Notes: a model not told the origin generated them from the letters alone. A stretch of 32,929 nt of DNA from Peribolospora baueri (GCA_029717555.1 JAMDHS010000137.1:1-32929), one strand, 5' to 3'; counted from the stretch's first letter, positions 10,230 to 21,944 are shown. Numbers and translations are program-made.

Positions 10230-10641
10230 ACTCGTCAGGCTATGAGCTACGAGAACGCTAGCTTGCACCGCTACCCAGTTGATTGTTTGCTTACTTCGCG
10301 CAACGTGCTCGATCTCGGACGGGCGCGTCTAACATGACATGTACAATAAGTCTCGTTCAAGTAACCCCTTGGGTGTTGGAATGGGATCTATCAACGATGG
10401 AGTTCTGCCGATCTAGGGCGCTCGGCGTTTCCCTTCCCTCCAAGTTAAACCCAGATTCGAGTGTTGAGGTGTGTGTAGTTCTTTGTGACAGCGCGCCGCT
10501 GCTGCGGCACACTCGGCTTTCCTCCACCACCACCACCACCACCAGCCTGGTCACCTCCCTTGCGGGACGACCGTAGCAAGTTTGAGAGTTCGAGCCTGCT
10601 CATCTACTTTCCCCTTTTGTCCAGCAGCCCCAAAATAGGAC
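10230..10641. promoter_or_regulatory. intergenic: UCHL3 3' end / SET2 promoter
   Basis: About 410 nt between two + strand genes. It contains a short CAC microsatellite near 10523-10545, roughly 100 nt before the SET2 ATG. No coding signal is visible. Confidence 0.5.
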
Positions 10642-12696
10642 ATGGACGCGGCCAGACATGATGAGACGTACGGAGGACACCCTCCGTCTCAGCCGGGCCT
10701 TCCCAACTCCGCCGAGACTGCGCAAGGAGTGAACGGAGCCTATCCCTCAGCCAAGGAGGACCGGTCGTCGTCAGCATCGCCAGGCATGGAGATGAAGAAG
10801 GATAATGGATCACAGAGTGGTGCTGATCGCGCAAGGGGTGAAGTGAATGTTAAGGTGCAGAGTATGGATCTCGAGGAAGGCGTGGGTGATGGCCATGCCC
10901 CGCAGGAGAAGCAGGAGAAAGGTGTGGGCACAATCGTCAAAGAGGAGCAGCCCACCTCACCGTCATTACAACATCCTCCTTCAAATGACGGGCCATCCAA
11001 CACTTATTTCCCTCTCAAGGGTATCTCGTTGGAGCAGGACCTTCTCCATCAATTTCCCCTAGCATCTAGTTCTCGCTCCCATTCTCCCTCCGCCTCCTCC
11101 TCCTCCACCCCTATCACCCCATCCGCTACTACCAGCACAGCAACAACGAAGGGGAAGGGCAGGAACGGTCAGAAACAGCGCTTGGCGAGCAAACCTATCC
11201 TCATCTCCGACGCCCCGATCGCGGAAGACGCGGCGATGCGGACGTTCAGCGAACTGGATGGCAATACGTACGAGAGGAGTTCGATGGGGAGGACAAGGTT
11301 CAATGAGGAGGGTATGACATGCGACTGTACTTATGAGCACGGTGAGCTTCAAGAGCTTAGTCTTCTGTCACTCGGATCCTCTCGGATATTTTTTTCGGTG
11401 AAGGTGCCAGTTGTTGTACCGATAGGATGGCCGTCGGCGTGCTGACTGGCCTTAAATTATGTCCATCTCCTGATCTTGCCATTTTTTCTCGCTCCTCGAC
11501 AGGCGTTGACGATCCTGATGCCGCGTGTGGGCCCTACTCGGACTGCATCAACCGCCTCACTCAAGTCGAATGCCTCGTTGAGGACTGCCGATGTCGAAAA
11601 TACTGTCTCAATCAGCGGTGCGTTCTCTATGGCAGGCCTTCTATACAGCAACAACCGGATGGCTGGAAGGACTACGACGTTTCGCGCGGGACATGTAGGA
11701 ATGGTGCGCTGACAGACGTTCGATCCCTGCTTGTCCACTGCGCTGGCCGTTCATTTGTTCAGATTCCAACGAAAACAGTATGCTAACGTGCAGATTGTCG
11801 ATGCTGGTATGAAGGGTTTCGGTTTGCGAGCAGAGGAGGACCTGCCCGAGTAAGCGCTCCCACCGCGACCGCTCCGCATTAAAGAAATCATTTTGATCTT
11901 GTTATCCTGACTTTTCCCTGCGATCTTCACCCCCGGCACCCTTTTCGGTACTCAGAGACGCCTTCATATACGAATATGTCGGCGAAGTCATCGGCCAATC
12001 CACGTTTCTCAAACGGATAAAGCAATATGCGGAGGATGGCATTAAGCATTTTTATTTTATGATGCTGCAAAAAGAAGAGGTGAGCAAAGCCCGTTTCTAT
12101 ACGGTCGAAGCGGTCGACCCATTCTAAAGGAAAATGTCCTCGAAATTCACTCCATATGTTGCCCCATTACATTTTAGTACATCGACGCGACCAAAAAAGG
12201 GGGTATAGGCCGCTTCATCAACCACAGCTGCAATCCAAACTGTTATGTGGCAAAGTGGCAAGTCGGTCAAAGGATGCGCATGGGTATCTTCTCCAAGCGC
12301 TCCATCCTCCAGGGCGAGGAGCTCACTTTCAACTACAACGTGGACCGCTACGGGTTAGTACCTATCAGTTTTTCAATCGGCGGGCTGTCGAATGAGTCTA
12401 ACACGGACTTTCGGACTTGTCAGACACGATCCCCAGCCATGTTATTGCGGCGAGCCGAACTGCGTCGGTGCTCTCGGTGGTAAAACACAAACCGACCTGG
12501 CAGGCATGGATGATCTCTACCTTGATGCCCTCGGCATTGCGGACGATGTGGAGAAATATGGGCTCAAGGGCAATAAGAAGAAGAAAAGCAAGCAGCTCGA
12601 CGAAGACTTCGTGGTGCGTGCCTCATCATCTCGTTTTCATGCAGTCCTTTGTCTCGCCTTGCCCCGAGATGCGGCAAGGTGGAGGTTGAATATGTA

Positions 12697-12739
<43 letters not shown>

Positions 12740-14389
12740 CTTCTTTGACAGCCGGACATGAAACCTATCGAGCTCGACCAAGTGCACAAAGTGGTCGCAG
12801 CGATGCGGAACGCTCTGTCGAACCGCAACATTCTGTCCAAGCTCGTCAAGCGCATGACGCTAACAGTGTCTGTCGAGGCCCTTCAACGTTTCGTCCAGAT
12901 GCACGGTTTCGGGTTGATGAATATTGTGCTCGAAGAGTATATGGAAGATAAGGAGGTCGTGCTCATGGTGAGCGGCTTCCATCGAGATCGCGTCCTTTCC
13001 TTTCTCTTCGGTCTGACTGACACTTGTGTTGCTCTCGAAACAGGCCATGTCGAGTATGATCGATTGGCCGCTCATGTACAGAAACAAGGTCTTGTCGTCC
13101 AAGATCGAGCAGCCGGTTGGCAAGCTGGCAGAGTCGTCTGACGTAGAGGTTAGCGCCAAGGCCAAAGAGCTTCTCGTCCGCTGGGCCGCGCTGGAGATGG
13201 GCTACCGGATAGCACGACGCCAAGTGGGGGAGGGCCCGGAGTACGAAGAGGAGAAGACCGAAAAGCGCTCGTACGAGCTCGAAGACGATGCATTTGGCGC
13301 CAAGCGACAGCGATTGGACACGGACGATACCGCGGGCAATGCATCCCCCTCCTACCTCCCGAAGCCGGCTGGGGACCATTTACCGGCTCCAATTGGTAAT
13401 CGTCCATTTTTCCGTGCAAATGGCCACGGTCACGACTGGGATCAAGGGCGAGGCACGTCGCTCGCCTCGGACCGGGAGACTGCTGCGGCCGCGGCGGCCG
13501 TCAACACCAAAGTCGGTACGACCGTCGATCGGCGCAAGCTGCAGGAAATCATTGCGCAGGCGACGGCGGAGGAGGCACGAAGGAGGGAGATGGAGCTGGA
13601 GAAGGAGCGAGCTGCTGCAGAAGAAGAGCAGCGGAGAAAGCTGGCCAAGGAGAAGGAAAGGGAGCGAAGAAAGAGGGAGAAAGAGAAGGGCAGCTCGGGC
13701 AAGGGCAAGGAGAAGGAGCGAGACAGCGGCTCTAAATCCGGTGGTAGTAGCGGCTCGAAGAGGAAAGAGAAGGATTACGACAACGTCGAGGCGCGGGATC
13801 AGAGGCTCAAAAAGCTCATGGGCCCGGTGGTTGTCCGCATCATGAGCAAATACAAGGAGCACTTCGACCACGACACCTTCAAAAAGCGCGCCCGGGAGGT
13901 GGGTTCCAGGTCTCTTCTTTCATGTTGCGTTCGTTTTTTCCTCATATCTGACCCACTGCCTCTTCTCGGTTGGGCCATTTTCTCTCCGGTCGACAGCTGA
14001 CCGACATCCTTATAGGAAAGGAGAAAAAGTCGCCTCACTACGCTACGGTGAAGCTGGATGAGCTTTCCAAAGACAAGGAGAACAAAATCAAGTCGTTTGC
14101 CAAGCCGTGGATCGAAAAGCTGGTGGCGAAAAAGCTTCAAAAAGGTCGTCCTTCATCTTCGTCCTCTGCCGTTGCCTCCGTCGGCAGTAATCAATCGCAG
14201 CAACAACGGGGCGCTGAGGATGAGGATGAGGACGAGGATGAGGATGACGAACCAGATGACGCTTCTGAGGATGAGGACGAACTTGTTGCTGCAGACCGTG
14301 ATGAAGCCGAGGCGGCAGGTGGTGGGGACTCTCCGGCCCACGGGTACGGGCAGCCTCCGATCGATGAGGACGGGAAAACGGAGCAATAG
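10642..14389 (+). CDS. SET2: SET2 histone H3 lysine-36 methyltransferase
   Basis: Methylates H3K36 during transcription while bound to elongating RNA polymerase II. Nine exons: 10642-11341, 11503-11617, 11763-11849, 11956-12079, 12178-12353, 12424-12613, 12752-12967, 13044-13898 and 13997-14389, giving 951 residues. A Ser/Pro-rich disordered N-terminus (about 1-215) is followed by the Cys-rich AWS domain (CDCTYEHG ... [16 protein letters not shown] ... [11 protein letters not shown]). Then come SET (GKGFGL-like [30 protein letters not shown] near 354-364, [14 protein letters not shown] near 388-401), post-SET ([10 protein letters not shown]), a helical linker, a long Lys/Glu/Arg-rich stretch (about 700-765) and a C-terminal SRI domain ([23 protein letters not shown]...[12 protein letters not shown]). 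An acidic DED-rich tail ends it. I do not see a WW domain. Intron 6 carries a 41-T tract. Confidence 0.96.
12699..12739 (+). repeat. poly(T) tract of 41 nt inside SET2 intron 6
   Basis: Uninterrupted T run ending 12 nt before the intron's 3' splice site (CTTTGACAG, exon begins 12752). It sits where the polypyrimidine tract belongs, but is far longer than in any other intron of the window. Confidence 0.93.
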
Positions 14390-14655
14390 CTGCGACCGGA
14401 TCGTTTGTCCAGCCTGATCAAAGTCGGCGGCTTTCCTCGATGTCCTTAGTTATCGACCGGAGCCATTCACGCTCGACCGGCCAACATGGGTGGTCCGAAA
14501 TAGGACTACAGACAGATACTTCATTCCAGCGTTTCCGCGATCCACACACCTGTCCCCAGTCGAAGTGATCTCGGGAAAGCAAGGCAGGCTAATCTGAGCG
14601 ACCACTGTCAGGAGGACGAAGGGGCGGCCGAGGACAAGCCCCAGCTGGGATGGTA
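14390..14655. other. convergent 3' region
   Basis: 266 nt between the stop codons of SET2 (+) and the ferredoxin-fold-like gene (-). It should contain both 3' UTRs. I see no gene or repeat in it. Confidence 0.5.
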
Positions 14656-15848
14656 TCACAATTTCGACCGCCTTTGTTCGCCAGCTCGCCTTCGCATCGT
14701 CTCGAGGTCGTACTCGGTGGTGCACATAAGGACAGTGTCGCGAAGCGCCTATGCAGTTGGTTTGGTTCATCCAGTGTGGAAAGCAGGCCAAGTCAAGCGT
14801 CAATAGCCCACGCGCAGTACGAAACAAGAAGGGCAATGCCGTCGGACGCGAACACGCTCGTCTCTCACCTTCAACCGATACTGCCGATTGGCGCGCTGGT
14901 ATTCGTCGTCGGCGGCCATATCACAAAAGTGAGCGATGGTGGGATAATGCACGTAACTCAGCTCGTTCCACCACGTCTCGGCAGGTCGAGAAGCCGGCCC
15001 GCGACTGTCGCTCGACGACCTTGGCGATGCATGGCGGCCCGTGGAGGGTGCGACGACGTTGCCGACCAGTTTCGCATTGCCGCCACGTCTGCTGGCTATG
15101 CTTGCGAAGGCCTGGTCACAAATGGAAATGAGGACGATTGGTTGGTGGGGCAGAAAACAGAAGTGAATCGGGAAGAAGCGCAACGCATTTGTTATGCATG
15201 ACCGGGAGGAGAGATGTCAAGAAGGCCATAAGAGGCTCTGAGATAGATGTTCCATCAGTGTAGAAAACTCACCTGCCCATATTGGTAATAGCTGTCCTTG
15301 GCCTCTTTGCCGGGCCAGAAGTGGAGCAAGTTGAGCATCGACACGGGGCCGTCATGACCTTCATGGTCGGTCAACCAGTCCTTGAACCGAAGAAGGTCGG
15401 GGGCCACCTCCAGGTTCTGCATGCTCGTCGTCGCCTCAAGGCCTCGTCCATTCGATGGAGCAGGGGACATGGGAGAAACGTCACAGATCAAAGCCGGCCT
15501 GGGACGACGATTCAAGTCCTTGGACCTAGCCTCGTAGGTGTCATAAATCCGAGAGGGCACGCCGCCCGTCACAGCGTACTCCGCCTGGACCTGACATCTG
15601 ACCTCCGTTGGTAGCCTCTCCAGCCCTTCTCCTAGTCCCTCAGCGCCGGGACCAAGGATGATGACAAGGTCCCATCTGTTGGACGAGAGAAAGGTGGAGT
15701 CGAGCGTGGTGGCGCGGATGATGGAGCCCCGCACGTGCGCAGCCGCCTTCAGAGATGGGCCCAAGGGGGAGGCGAGGAGAGAGAGGAGGAAGTCATCTGG
15801 AGAAAGGCCTGGTCGGAGAGAAAGGAGGTGGACGGTACAGAGAGGCAT
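14656..15848 (-). CDS. uncharacterised fungal protein, DUF1330/Dabb-like (ferredoxin fold)
   Basis: Three exons, 15848-15273, 15111-14869 and 14748-14656, giving 303 residues. The N-terminal half (MPLCTVHLLSLRPG ... RGSIIRATTLDS ... NRWDLVIILGPG) and the C-terminal half (GPVSMLNLLHFWPG ... YYQYGQAFASIASRRGGNAKLVGNVV ... YVHYPTIAHFCDMAADDEYQ ... YRLKALRDTVLMCTTE) look like two alpha+beta barrel-type units; the second resembles DUF1330/EthD proteins. Fungal homologues of this arrangement are, to my knowledge, unassigned in function; a small-molecule oxidative or stress role would be a guess. An in-frame upstream Met at 15929 exists, but MPLCTVHLL fits the family start better. All junctions are GT-AG and in phase. 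Confidence 0.75.
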
Positions 15849-16221
15849 TGCAAGCGAGTGGTGGTGGTAGGACCCAACTGCGTATGTAATACAAGTGGAA
15901 CTGGCTAGCCTTGGGCGAGGGAGGTTCAAGATGCTGCTTCCCCATCGTCCGGCTTACGCCGCGGTCAATTTGCGCCCGCACCCCGACGGCCGACGTCGGT
16001 TGGCACTTGGCAGCTCGATCCCAGTTCCAACCCGTTCAATTCCGTCCAAGCTGCGCTCACAGTACGAGTAAATACTTCAAGCGAAAGAGCGTCCGACCAC
16101 GGGACAAGACGAAGAAACGAGGGGTAGGTAGGGTAGCGTGGACTAAGTAAGTGCTTCTTCTACAGGACGCCCAGTTTCTCTCGAGCCCGTGCCTGCCGTT
16201 CGCTGGCTGAATGAAGCCTGC
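15849..16221. promoter_or_regulatory. intergenic: promoter of the DUF1330-like gene / LtrA 3' region
   Basis: 373 nt between two minus-strand genes. I see no coding signal, repeat or clear motif here. Confidence 0.4.
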
Positions 16222-19215
16222 TCAGCCCATGTAAGCGAGACGCTCGCTCAAGGTGATCTCCTTGATGTGGAGGTTTCCGATAGCGCCGTCGACGCCGACA
16301 TCCTCCTCTCCGATCTCCGCGGCCGTCAAGTCCGACTTTTTGTGCTCATACTTGCCTAGCCGGCTCAGCTCGCTCCCAGACGTCTTGTAGCTGTGCAGAG
16401 GAGCGCCGCCCGCAAGACCGGTCCGACCGGATTCGAGATCGACCTTCTTCTCGGAAACCTTGTCCTCGTCGTCTTCATCCTCGTACGCCTCCTCGTCCGC
16501 CCACGCCGCCGGTACGGCGCCGATCTTGGTAACGGTCTCGAAGATGACGAGTATGGTTAGGATGCCAGCGTGAGAGGCGAGGATGGAAAGCGAAGGCATC
16601 TCCGGGATCAGGGGCAACAGGAGGAAGATCACCGCCACGAGGAGGCGAGCCCCGAGGCGGGCGCTGCGCGGCAGGAGCGCCGAGCGAGGGGCGTCCAAGT
16701 TCCTGTGCAAGAAGCCTATGGCGGTCATGCAGAGCAGGCAGATGGTGATGGCGCCGCTGAAGAACCTGCAAAGGACAAGGAAAGCCGCAGCGACCGAGGC
16801 GGTCGTCAGAGATTGGGTCGAGCTGGGGGCCATAAGGCGATCGCGACGTACCATCGGAAGCCTTTCTCGACACTTTCGTCCTCGATCATTTGGTGGACGG
16901 CGGCCGACAAGAGCACGTAAGACGCGCAGAGGGGCCAGTGGAGGTGCGACCACGTCACATTGGTCACTGCGAGGGAGGGTCCAACGAGCCATTAGCTTCG
17001 TCAGAGCTCACGATATGCGATGAAAAAAGTCGGTCCAATCCCACCCCGGCACTCACGCCAGTTTCTCCTGAGAGCATGCGTGAACACCCTGCTCGCGTCG
17101 GCATCAAAGTACAGCCAGATGAGGGCAAAGGCGATGCAAACGGCCATGGTCGCCCGGCCAAATTGATTCGAGAGACCAGTCTGGCCATGCTTTATAGCGT
17201 CGTACGTCGAGTTCATGATCGTCTGAAAAGGAGAGACGGGAGCGGAAGCGCCGATTGAGATGGGTGGGAAGAAACGCGTGCATGATAATGCCGTACGAGG
17301 AGACGCACCTCGCCCATGACAAGAATGACAAACGCGGCGAGACGCTCGATGAGGTGGCCAATGTTGATTGCTGGACAGGAACACCGTGGAAGTATGTCCG
17401 TACATTCAGTCCGTCGGCCAGCTTCGGCCAGCTTTAGCGCTATGCGTCGATGACGACAGGCCACACATTCCATGCGGAGCAGATCAAGGACTCACCGGGG
17501 ACGTGTAGTGAGCCGCCCAATCCACGGCCGCGCTTGTGGAAGTGGATGGTCAAGGCTCCAGCCAAATACTTGGAGGCCAACTCCCACAGGACGGCCAAGG
17601 CGGCCATTGCGAAGGCAGCAGTCGAGTCCTGGACGAAGCAGAGCGGAAAGAAGAAGATGGCCGGGACGAGCGTCGCGATCGCTTGCGACCACTGGGCGGT
17701 CCGAAAGCGGGCGAGATACCAACCGCTGGAGGATGGTGAAGAAAGACGAGTCGCGTAAGTGTGGCGATCTTCCTCGCGCTCCGGAGCCAGCGAGACGAAC
17801 GCACTAGTAAAGGTAGATCAGCACCCGCGTCATCTTTGCGACGAGGAAGAACAATACCGCTGCTTTGAGGGCGGGGTGGAAGTTGGATTCGAGCTTGAAA
17901 TGCAGGCTGCCGTCGTCCTTGATGGTTGGCACGATCTCGATGGCGCTTGCATTGGAGGAGTAGCCGACGAGGAGGAGCATGTTGAGCAGGATGTAAAGCC
18001 TCTGTGGCACGTCGTCCGTGCCGCTGACATTGATGAAGTTGCGCACATCTTGCCAAACGCTCCACTACGAGAGAATGAACGCGGGGTTGGGTCAGACACG
18101 AAGATGGACGGAGACGAGCAGAACAAGGCGCTCGCGGCTTAATCACGGCGAATCGGAGCGGCGCCGGACGCATAAGCACGACTCACCGAAGGGAAGAATG
18201 TGATGCAGAACTTCACGATTGACAGAGCGGTGGGGTCATGCTGGGCGATGCCGTCCGCGAGCTGGTGGACGATACCGACGAAGGCGAGGTCGAAGAAGAG
18301 CTCGAAGCGGGACGGCTCACGCTCGCCTTCCTCTGTAGAGGAGGGATGGGTGGTCGGTAGACGGAGAGCGGGAATATGGTGCTCGTGATGAGCGAACGAA
18401 GCCACGGTATCGACTCTCTGAACAGCCATCCACTACGAAGGGGACCCGATTTTCCTCCTCGCATTTGTCCGGATGACGCCAGAGCGGGCACCACAGCAGA
18501 GCCACAAAATAGGCGTCCAAGAAGATGCGACGCGCCGTCGCTCTAAACCTCCCAACTCGCCCTATCGCATTCGAATCGATCCGCCATCGAACTCACCTCT
18601 ATAGAGCTTGCCTTCGTGGATCCACTGCCTGACGACGGGCCTCTTGAACAAATGCTTCCAGCTGAGAGGGCGACGGGTAGCGCAGAGATATGGCTCCTTC
18701 ATCCCCACCCCAGCCTCGACGTCCATGCCATCCTTGCCTCCGCCCTCGCCGCCATCGTCGCCTCCACCACCGCCCTTCAACCCCATCTTATTCAGGGCGC
18801 CCTTGACGACTTTGGAAGGAACATTATGGAGCCCACGGTCGAAGGTCCTGCTGCGAGTATGGGCCAGCTCAAAGTGATCCGGATCCTCCCTTCCACCCTC
18901 AGATTCGAGTGGGTTCACGGCCGTTGTCACTGAGGAGGGTCGGGGTTGGGGTTCCGGACCGGTGGAGGCATCAGTGGCTTGCACCGCAGGGTGTTGCGTG
19001 CGCTGGGAGGTTCGAGGCCGGATAGGGAATGGTTTCATATACTCGATGCTGTCGTCGGAAAGGTCGCCGGGGTCGCGGCGGTACGTAGGAGAATGGGGGG
19101 GCGAAGGGATAGAAGGACGGTGGTCATCTTCATCGTCCGAAAAGTGAGACCTTGGGGACCTTGGCGGCCGAGCGCCGTTAAGCTCGAACCGGGGTCGTGC
19201 GGGGGGCGAAGCCAT
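16222..19215 (-). CDS. LtrA-family (low temperature requirement A) membrane protein
   Basis: Eight exons: 19215-18597, 18332-18187, 18064-17805, 17725-17496, 17370-17309, 17222-17057, 16966-16852 and 16765-16222, giving 713 residues. The first about 170 residues are hydrophilic, with Pro/Ser/Arg-rich and Gly/Asp-rich runs. Next come WKHLFKRP...WIHEGKLYREEGEREPS and the family signature RFELFFDLAFVGIVHQL (about 215-232). Roughly eight to ten hydrophobic segments follow, e.g. LYILLNMLLLVGYSS, AAVLFFLVAKMTRVLIYLY, HLIERLAAFVILVMGE, FFSGAITICLLCMTAIGFL, and LLVAVIFLLLPLIPEM. An acidic C-terminal tail (EEAYEDEDDEDK) should face the cytosol. LtrA proteins are found in bacteria and fungi and their activity is not established. 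The frame is open upstream to a Met at 19446, which would add 77 residues with hydrophobic runs; I prefer 19215. Confidence 0.88.
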
Positions 19216-20069
19216 CGCTGGAGAGGTCCAATGGAAAAGGAGGAAGGGAAGAAAATAAATCAGGAGGTGCGCGTCCAGCACGCGTGGTACCTCTTCAGAG
19301 AGAAAAACAGGAACAAACGAGAAGAGGTAAGTAAGGTCGAAGGGGAGGAAGGAGGGCTCCGGGGGAAGAGGAGGAGCACCTCTGCGACGGCCTGCGTCTT
19401 TTAAGGCGGTGTGGAACACGGATACTGACGGTGAGCATGCAGCCATTCATGGGTGCTGGTGCCTGAAGTTGCGAAACGCTAGCCCGTCCGCAAACACGGC
19501 AACAATCGTGAGATTACCTGAGTCCTAGCACTTCCTGTCGAACGACCATCTTTGGAAGCGGAACGGCGGCGTCCTTCGCCAGCCAAGTCCACTTGAGAGA
19601 GCGAAAACCATATCTTCTCCTCCCTGCGTCACACCGCGGACAAGTTCGCCGGGCCTGTGAACGAGTTTAGACGCGGTCCCTCCCTCCGTGACCGGTGGGC
19701 TGAACAAGAAGAGCGTCCGTCGTGTGGGAGGGAAAGAGGCGAGGGCGAAAAGCCATCGACGTCCGTCGGAGAGAATTCCGTGGGTGGTGCTGCGGTAGGC
19801 GCCGGCTGAGCGGCCTTCGGCGTTGGGCGCAGCGAAGGAAGCGCCCAACGATGATCAGCTTCCAGAAGGAGTCGACGTCAGGTCACACTTGGTTGGGCCC
19901 CAAGTCACATACATGTACGAAAATACACTGCCTAGAGTGCCAAATAAGACCTCTCTCGTCGCTCTCTCACGAGCACCATCGCGCGACCAGATTTATTACT
20001 ATTCTATTCTTTAAGCCTCCTTGACGCGCCACCGTCCTTCAGTGATTTCTTCTACATCCACAGCCGAGT
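19216..20069. promoter_or_regulatory. 854-nt intergenic region, LtrA promoter / AnmK 3' end
   Basis: The longest gene-free stretch of the window. It must hold the LtrA promoter and the AnmK 3' UTR. A minus-strand ORF at 19525-19848 (107 codons) and weak + strand ORFs show no recognisable family. The sequence from 19216 to 19446 is open in the LtrA frame. I see no RNA gene. Confidence 0.4.
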
Positions 20070-21944
20070 TCAGTGCAACACCTCCATCTGGGTGATGGGC
20101 CCGATCTTAGACTCGGGGTAGTCGCCCCCTGTCAAGAGGGAGGTCGCGCACGCGGACGGTGGTTAGCCGGCGTCCGTTCCGACGAGAGAGGCTCCGCACA
20201 TCGAGAAAGCCATCGGGGAAGAAGAACTTACAAAAGTCAACGACATGACGGCGCACGCGGTGGTGGTTCCTGCCGGGCTGGACCTGCCCGATGATGCCTT
20301 CCGTGCGCGTCTCCACCCGCTGAGGAACGAGCATCGGCCTCCCGACAAAGCACTCCAGACCCATGAGCGCGAACCCGAGTGCCTCCTTGGCGCCCGCAGG
20401 GACCTTGACCGGCGAATCGTCCAGCAGTCCGAACTTGGTCTGGGGCATCTCCTGCTTGAGGTAGTTGACAATGTTGGGGTTGTACGACCCTCCGCCGCCC
20501 ATCCACACTTCGTCAATGCCTCCTGGCGGGGAGTAGCGCTTGTAGTGCTCCACCAGGGATTGGGCGGTGATGCGCGTGATCGTTGCGACTGCGTCTCTGG
20601 GCGTGCCTCCGTCTGGGAGGGTGAAGACGGCGACGAGATGAGGCGACAGGGGACGAGACCAATCAGCCATCAGCGTAAGGAGGGGAGGATCGCTAACGCC
20701 TCAGTTCGAAAAGAGCGCTCACTCTTGACGATCCTATCACAGATCTCCTCGGCGAAAGTGTCCACGAACGTCTCACGGCCGGTGGTCTTGGGGATGTCAT
20801 GGACGAAGTAAGGACCCTTGAGCACTTCATCCACGATCTCCTGGTTCACCTTGCCCTTGGCTCCCCACAGACCGTCGCGGTCGTACTCCATCTCCCCCTT
20901 GGTGAAGTACCTCATGGACGCGTCGATGAAGACGTTGCCCGGACCAGTGTCGAAGTCGTAGCACGCGCGCACGTCGCCGGCAGGCAGGACGGAGAAATTG
21001 GCAATGCCGCCAATGTTCTGCACCGCACGGGTGAGCGTGGGGTGGGAGAGAAGGAGAGAGTCGAGCGCGGCGAAGAGCGGGCAGCCTTGGCGGCCTAAGG
21101 CCATGTCGCCCACTCGGAATTGAGACATGGAGGTGATGCCCGTCTTGGCCGACTGCACCGCGATCTCGGCCATGTCCAAGTGTGCGCGGTTCTGGTCACC
21201 TTCAAAGAGCTCCGGAAGGGGGAGATGCCAAATGGTCTGACCTGCAGGAGGGGGACAAATATGTTCGGCCAAAACGATGACGTCCTTCTTCGCTCTGAAT
21301 CGGTATTTCTTCTCCAAACTTCCTTCCGCAGCTCACCCTGTCCAGCGATGAGGTCCACGTCTTTCTCCAAGTCAAAGCCCTCCTCCTTGGCAAACTGGAT
21401 CACCGCGTCCGCGCTGTTCTCGCCTAGTTCCATGTTCACGATGGCGATCTCCTCCGGAGACGTCTTGTTCTCTCGAATCAGACGGAGCACGCGCTCTGTG
21501 GGTAAGAGAGGAAGGGGAAACGGCAAGGCCATGGTTTACAGATCGACGACCAAAGGGAATCAGCATGGGCGATCACGGGGACGCCAGTGAGCTCGGCGTC
21601 GAAACGTAGTTGCCGATGACGACGGCGGCACTCACTCTTGAGCGGCTGTGGCATCTTGACTTCTCCGTGGTGAAGCACTTTCATCTTGAGCGGCGCTTCC
21701 GGATGAGCCTGAGTGAAGTGGACATGAATGATATCGACGCCGTCCATCGACGTACCTGTCGTTTCGGCACGCAAAGCGGACAGAAGAACCACAGGGGATC
21801 CCTCAGCGTCGAGACCTCGCCTCTGCTGCCAACGTCCGTCTAGGCTGGAAAGCGTGTCGACTCACCGCTGTTGAGACCAATGACCTTGAGGTCTAGCGGC
21901 TTGCCGCCCCACGGGTGAGCATGCGAAGCGTTGGTAGAGGCCAT
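20070..21944 (-). CDS. AnmK-family kinase (anhydro-N-acetylmuramic acid kinase-like)
   Basis: In bacteria AnmK opens and phosphorylates 1,6-anhydro-MurNAc to MurNAc-6-phosphate during cell-wall recycling. Six exons: 21944-21866, 21755-21636, 21495-21337, 21241-20723, 20612-20232 and 20128-20070, giving 438 residues against about 370 in E. coli. It has [12 protein letters not shown] near 23-34 (phosphate/ATP loop), [11 protein letters not shown] (family CHGQTVWH), [12 protein letters not shown] (family RD.A.GGQGAPL, here with Arg and Cys replacing Gly and Ala), [17 protein letters not shown] near 216, [18 protein letters not shown] and [15 protein letters not shown]. So the catalytic frame is complete apart from the changed loop. 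The C-terminal GIIGQVQPG...DFWGDYPESK is an extension. Fungi lack peptidoglycan, so the substrate is unknown: scavenged bacterial sugars or another anhydrosugar are possibilities. It is fully intron-split, so any transfer is old. Confidence 0.93.

Noticed and set aside
10570-10610. Possible tRNA T-arm (GTTCGAGCC)
   Set aside because: The stem does not pair and there is no acceptor, D or anticodon arm around it.
16570-17023. + strand ORFs of 116-146 codons
   Set aside because: They are antisense to the LtrA membrane-segment exons.
19525-19848. 107-codon minus-strand ORF
   Set aside because: No recognisable domain, no splice-linked partner, and a composition typical of random GC-rich frames.
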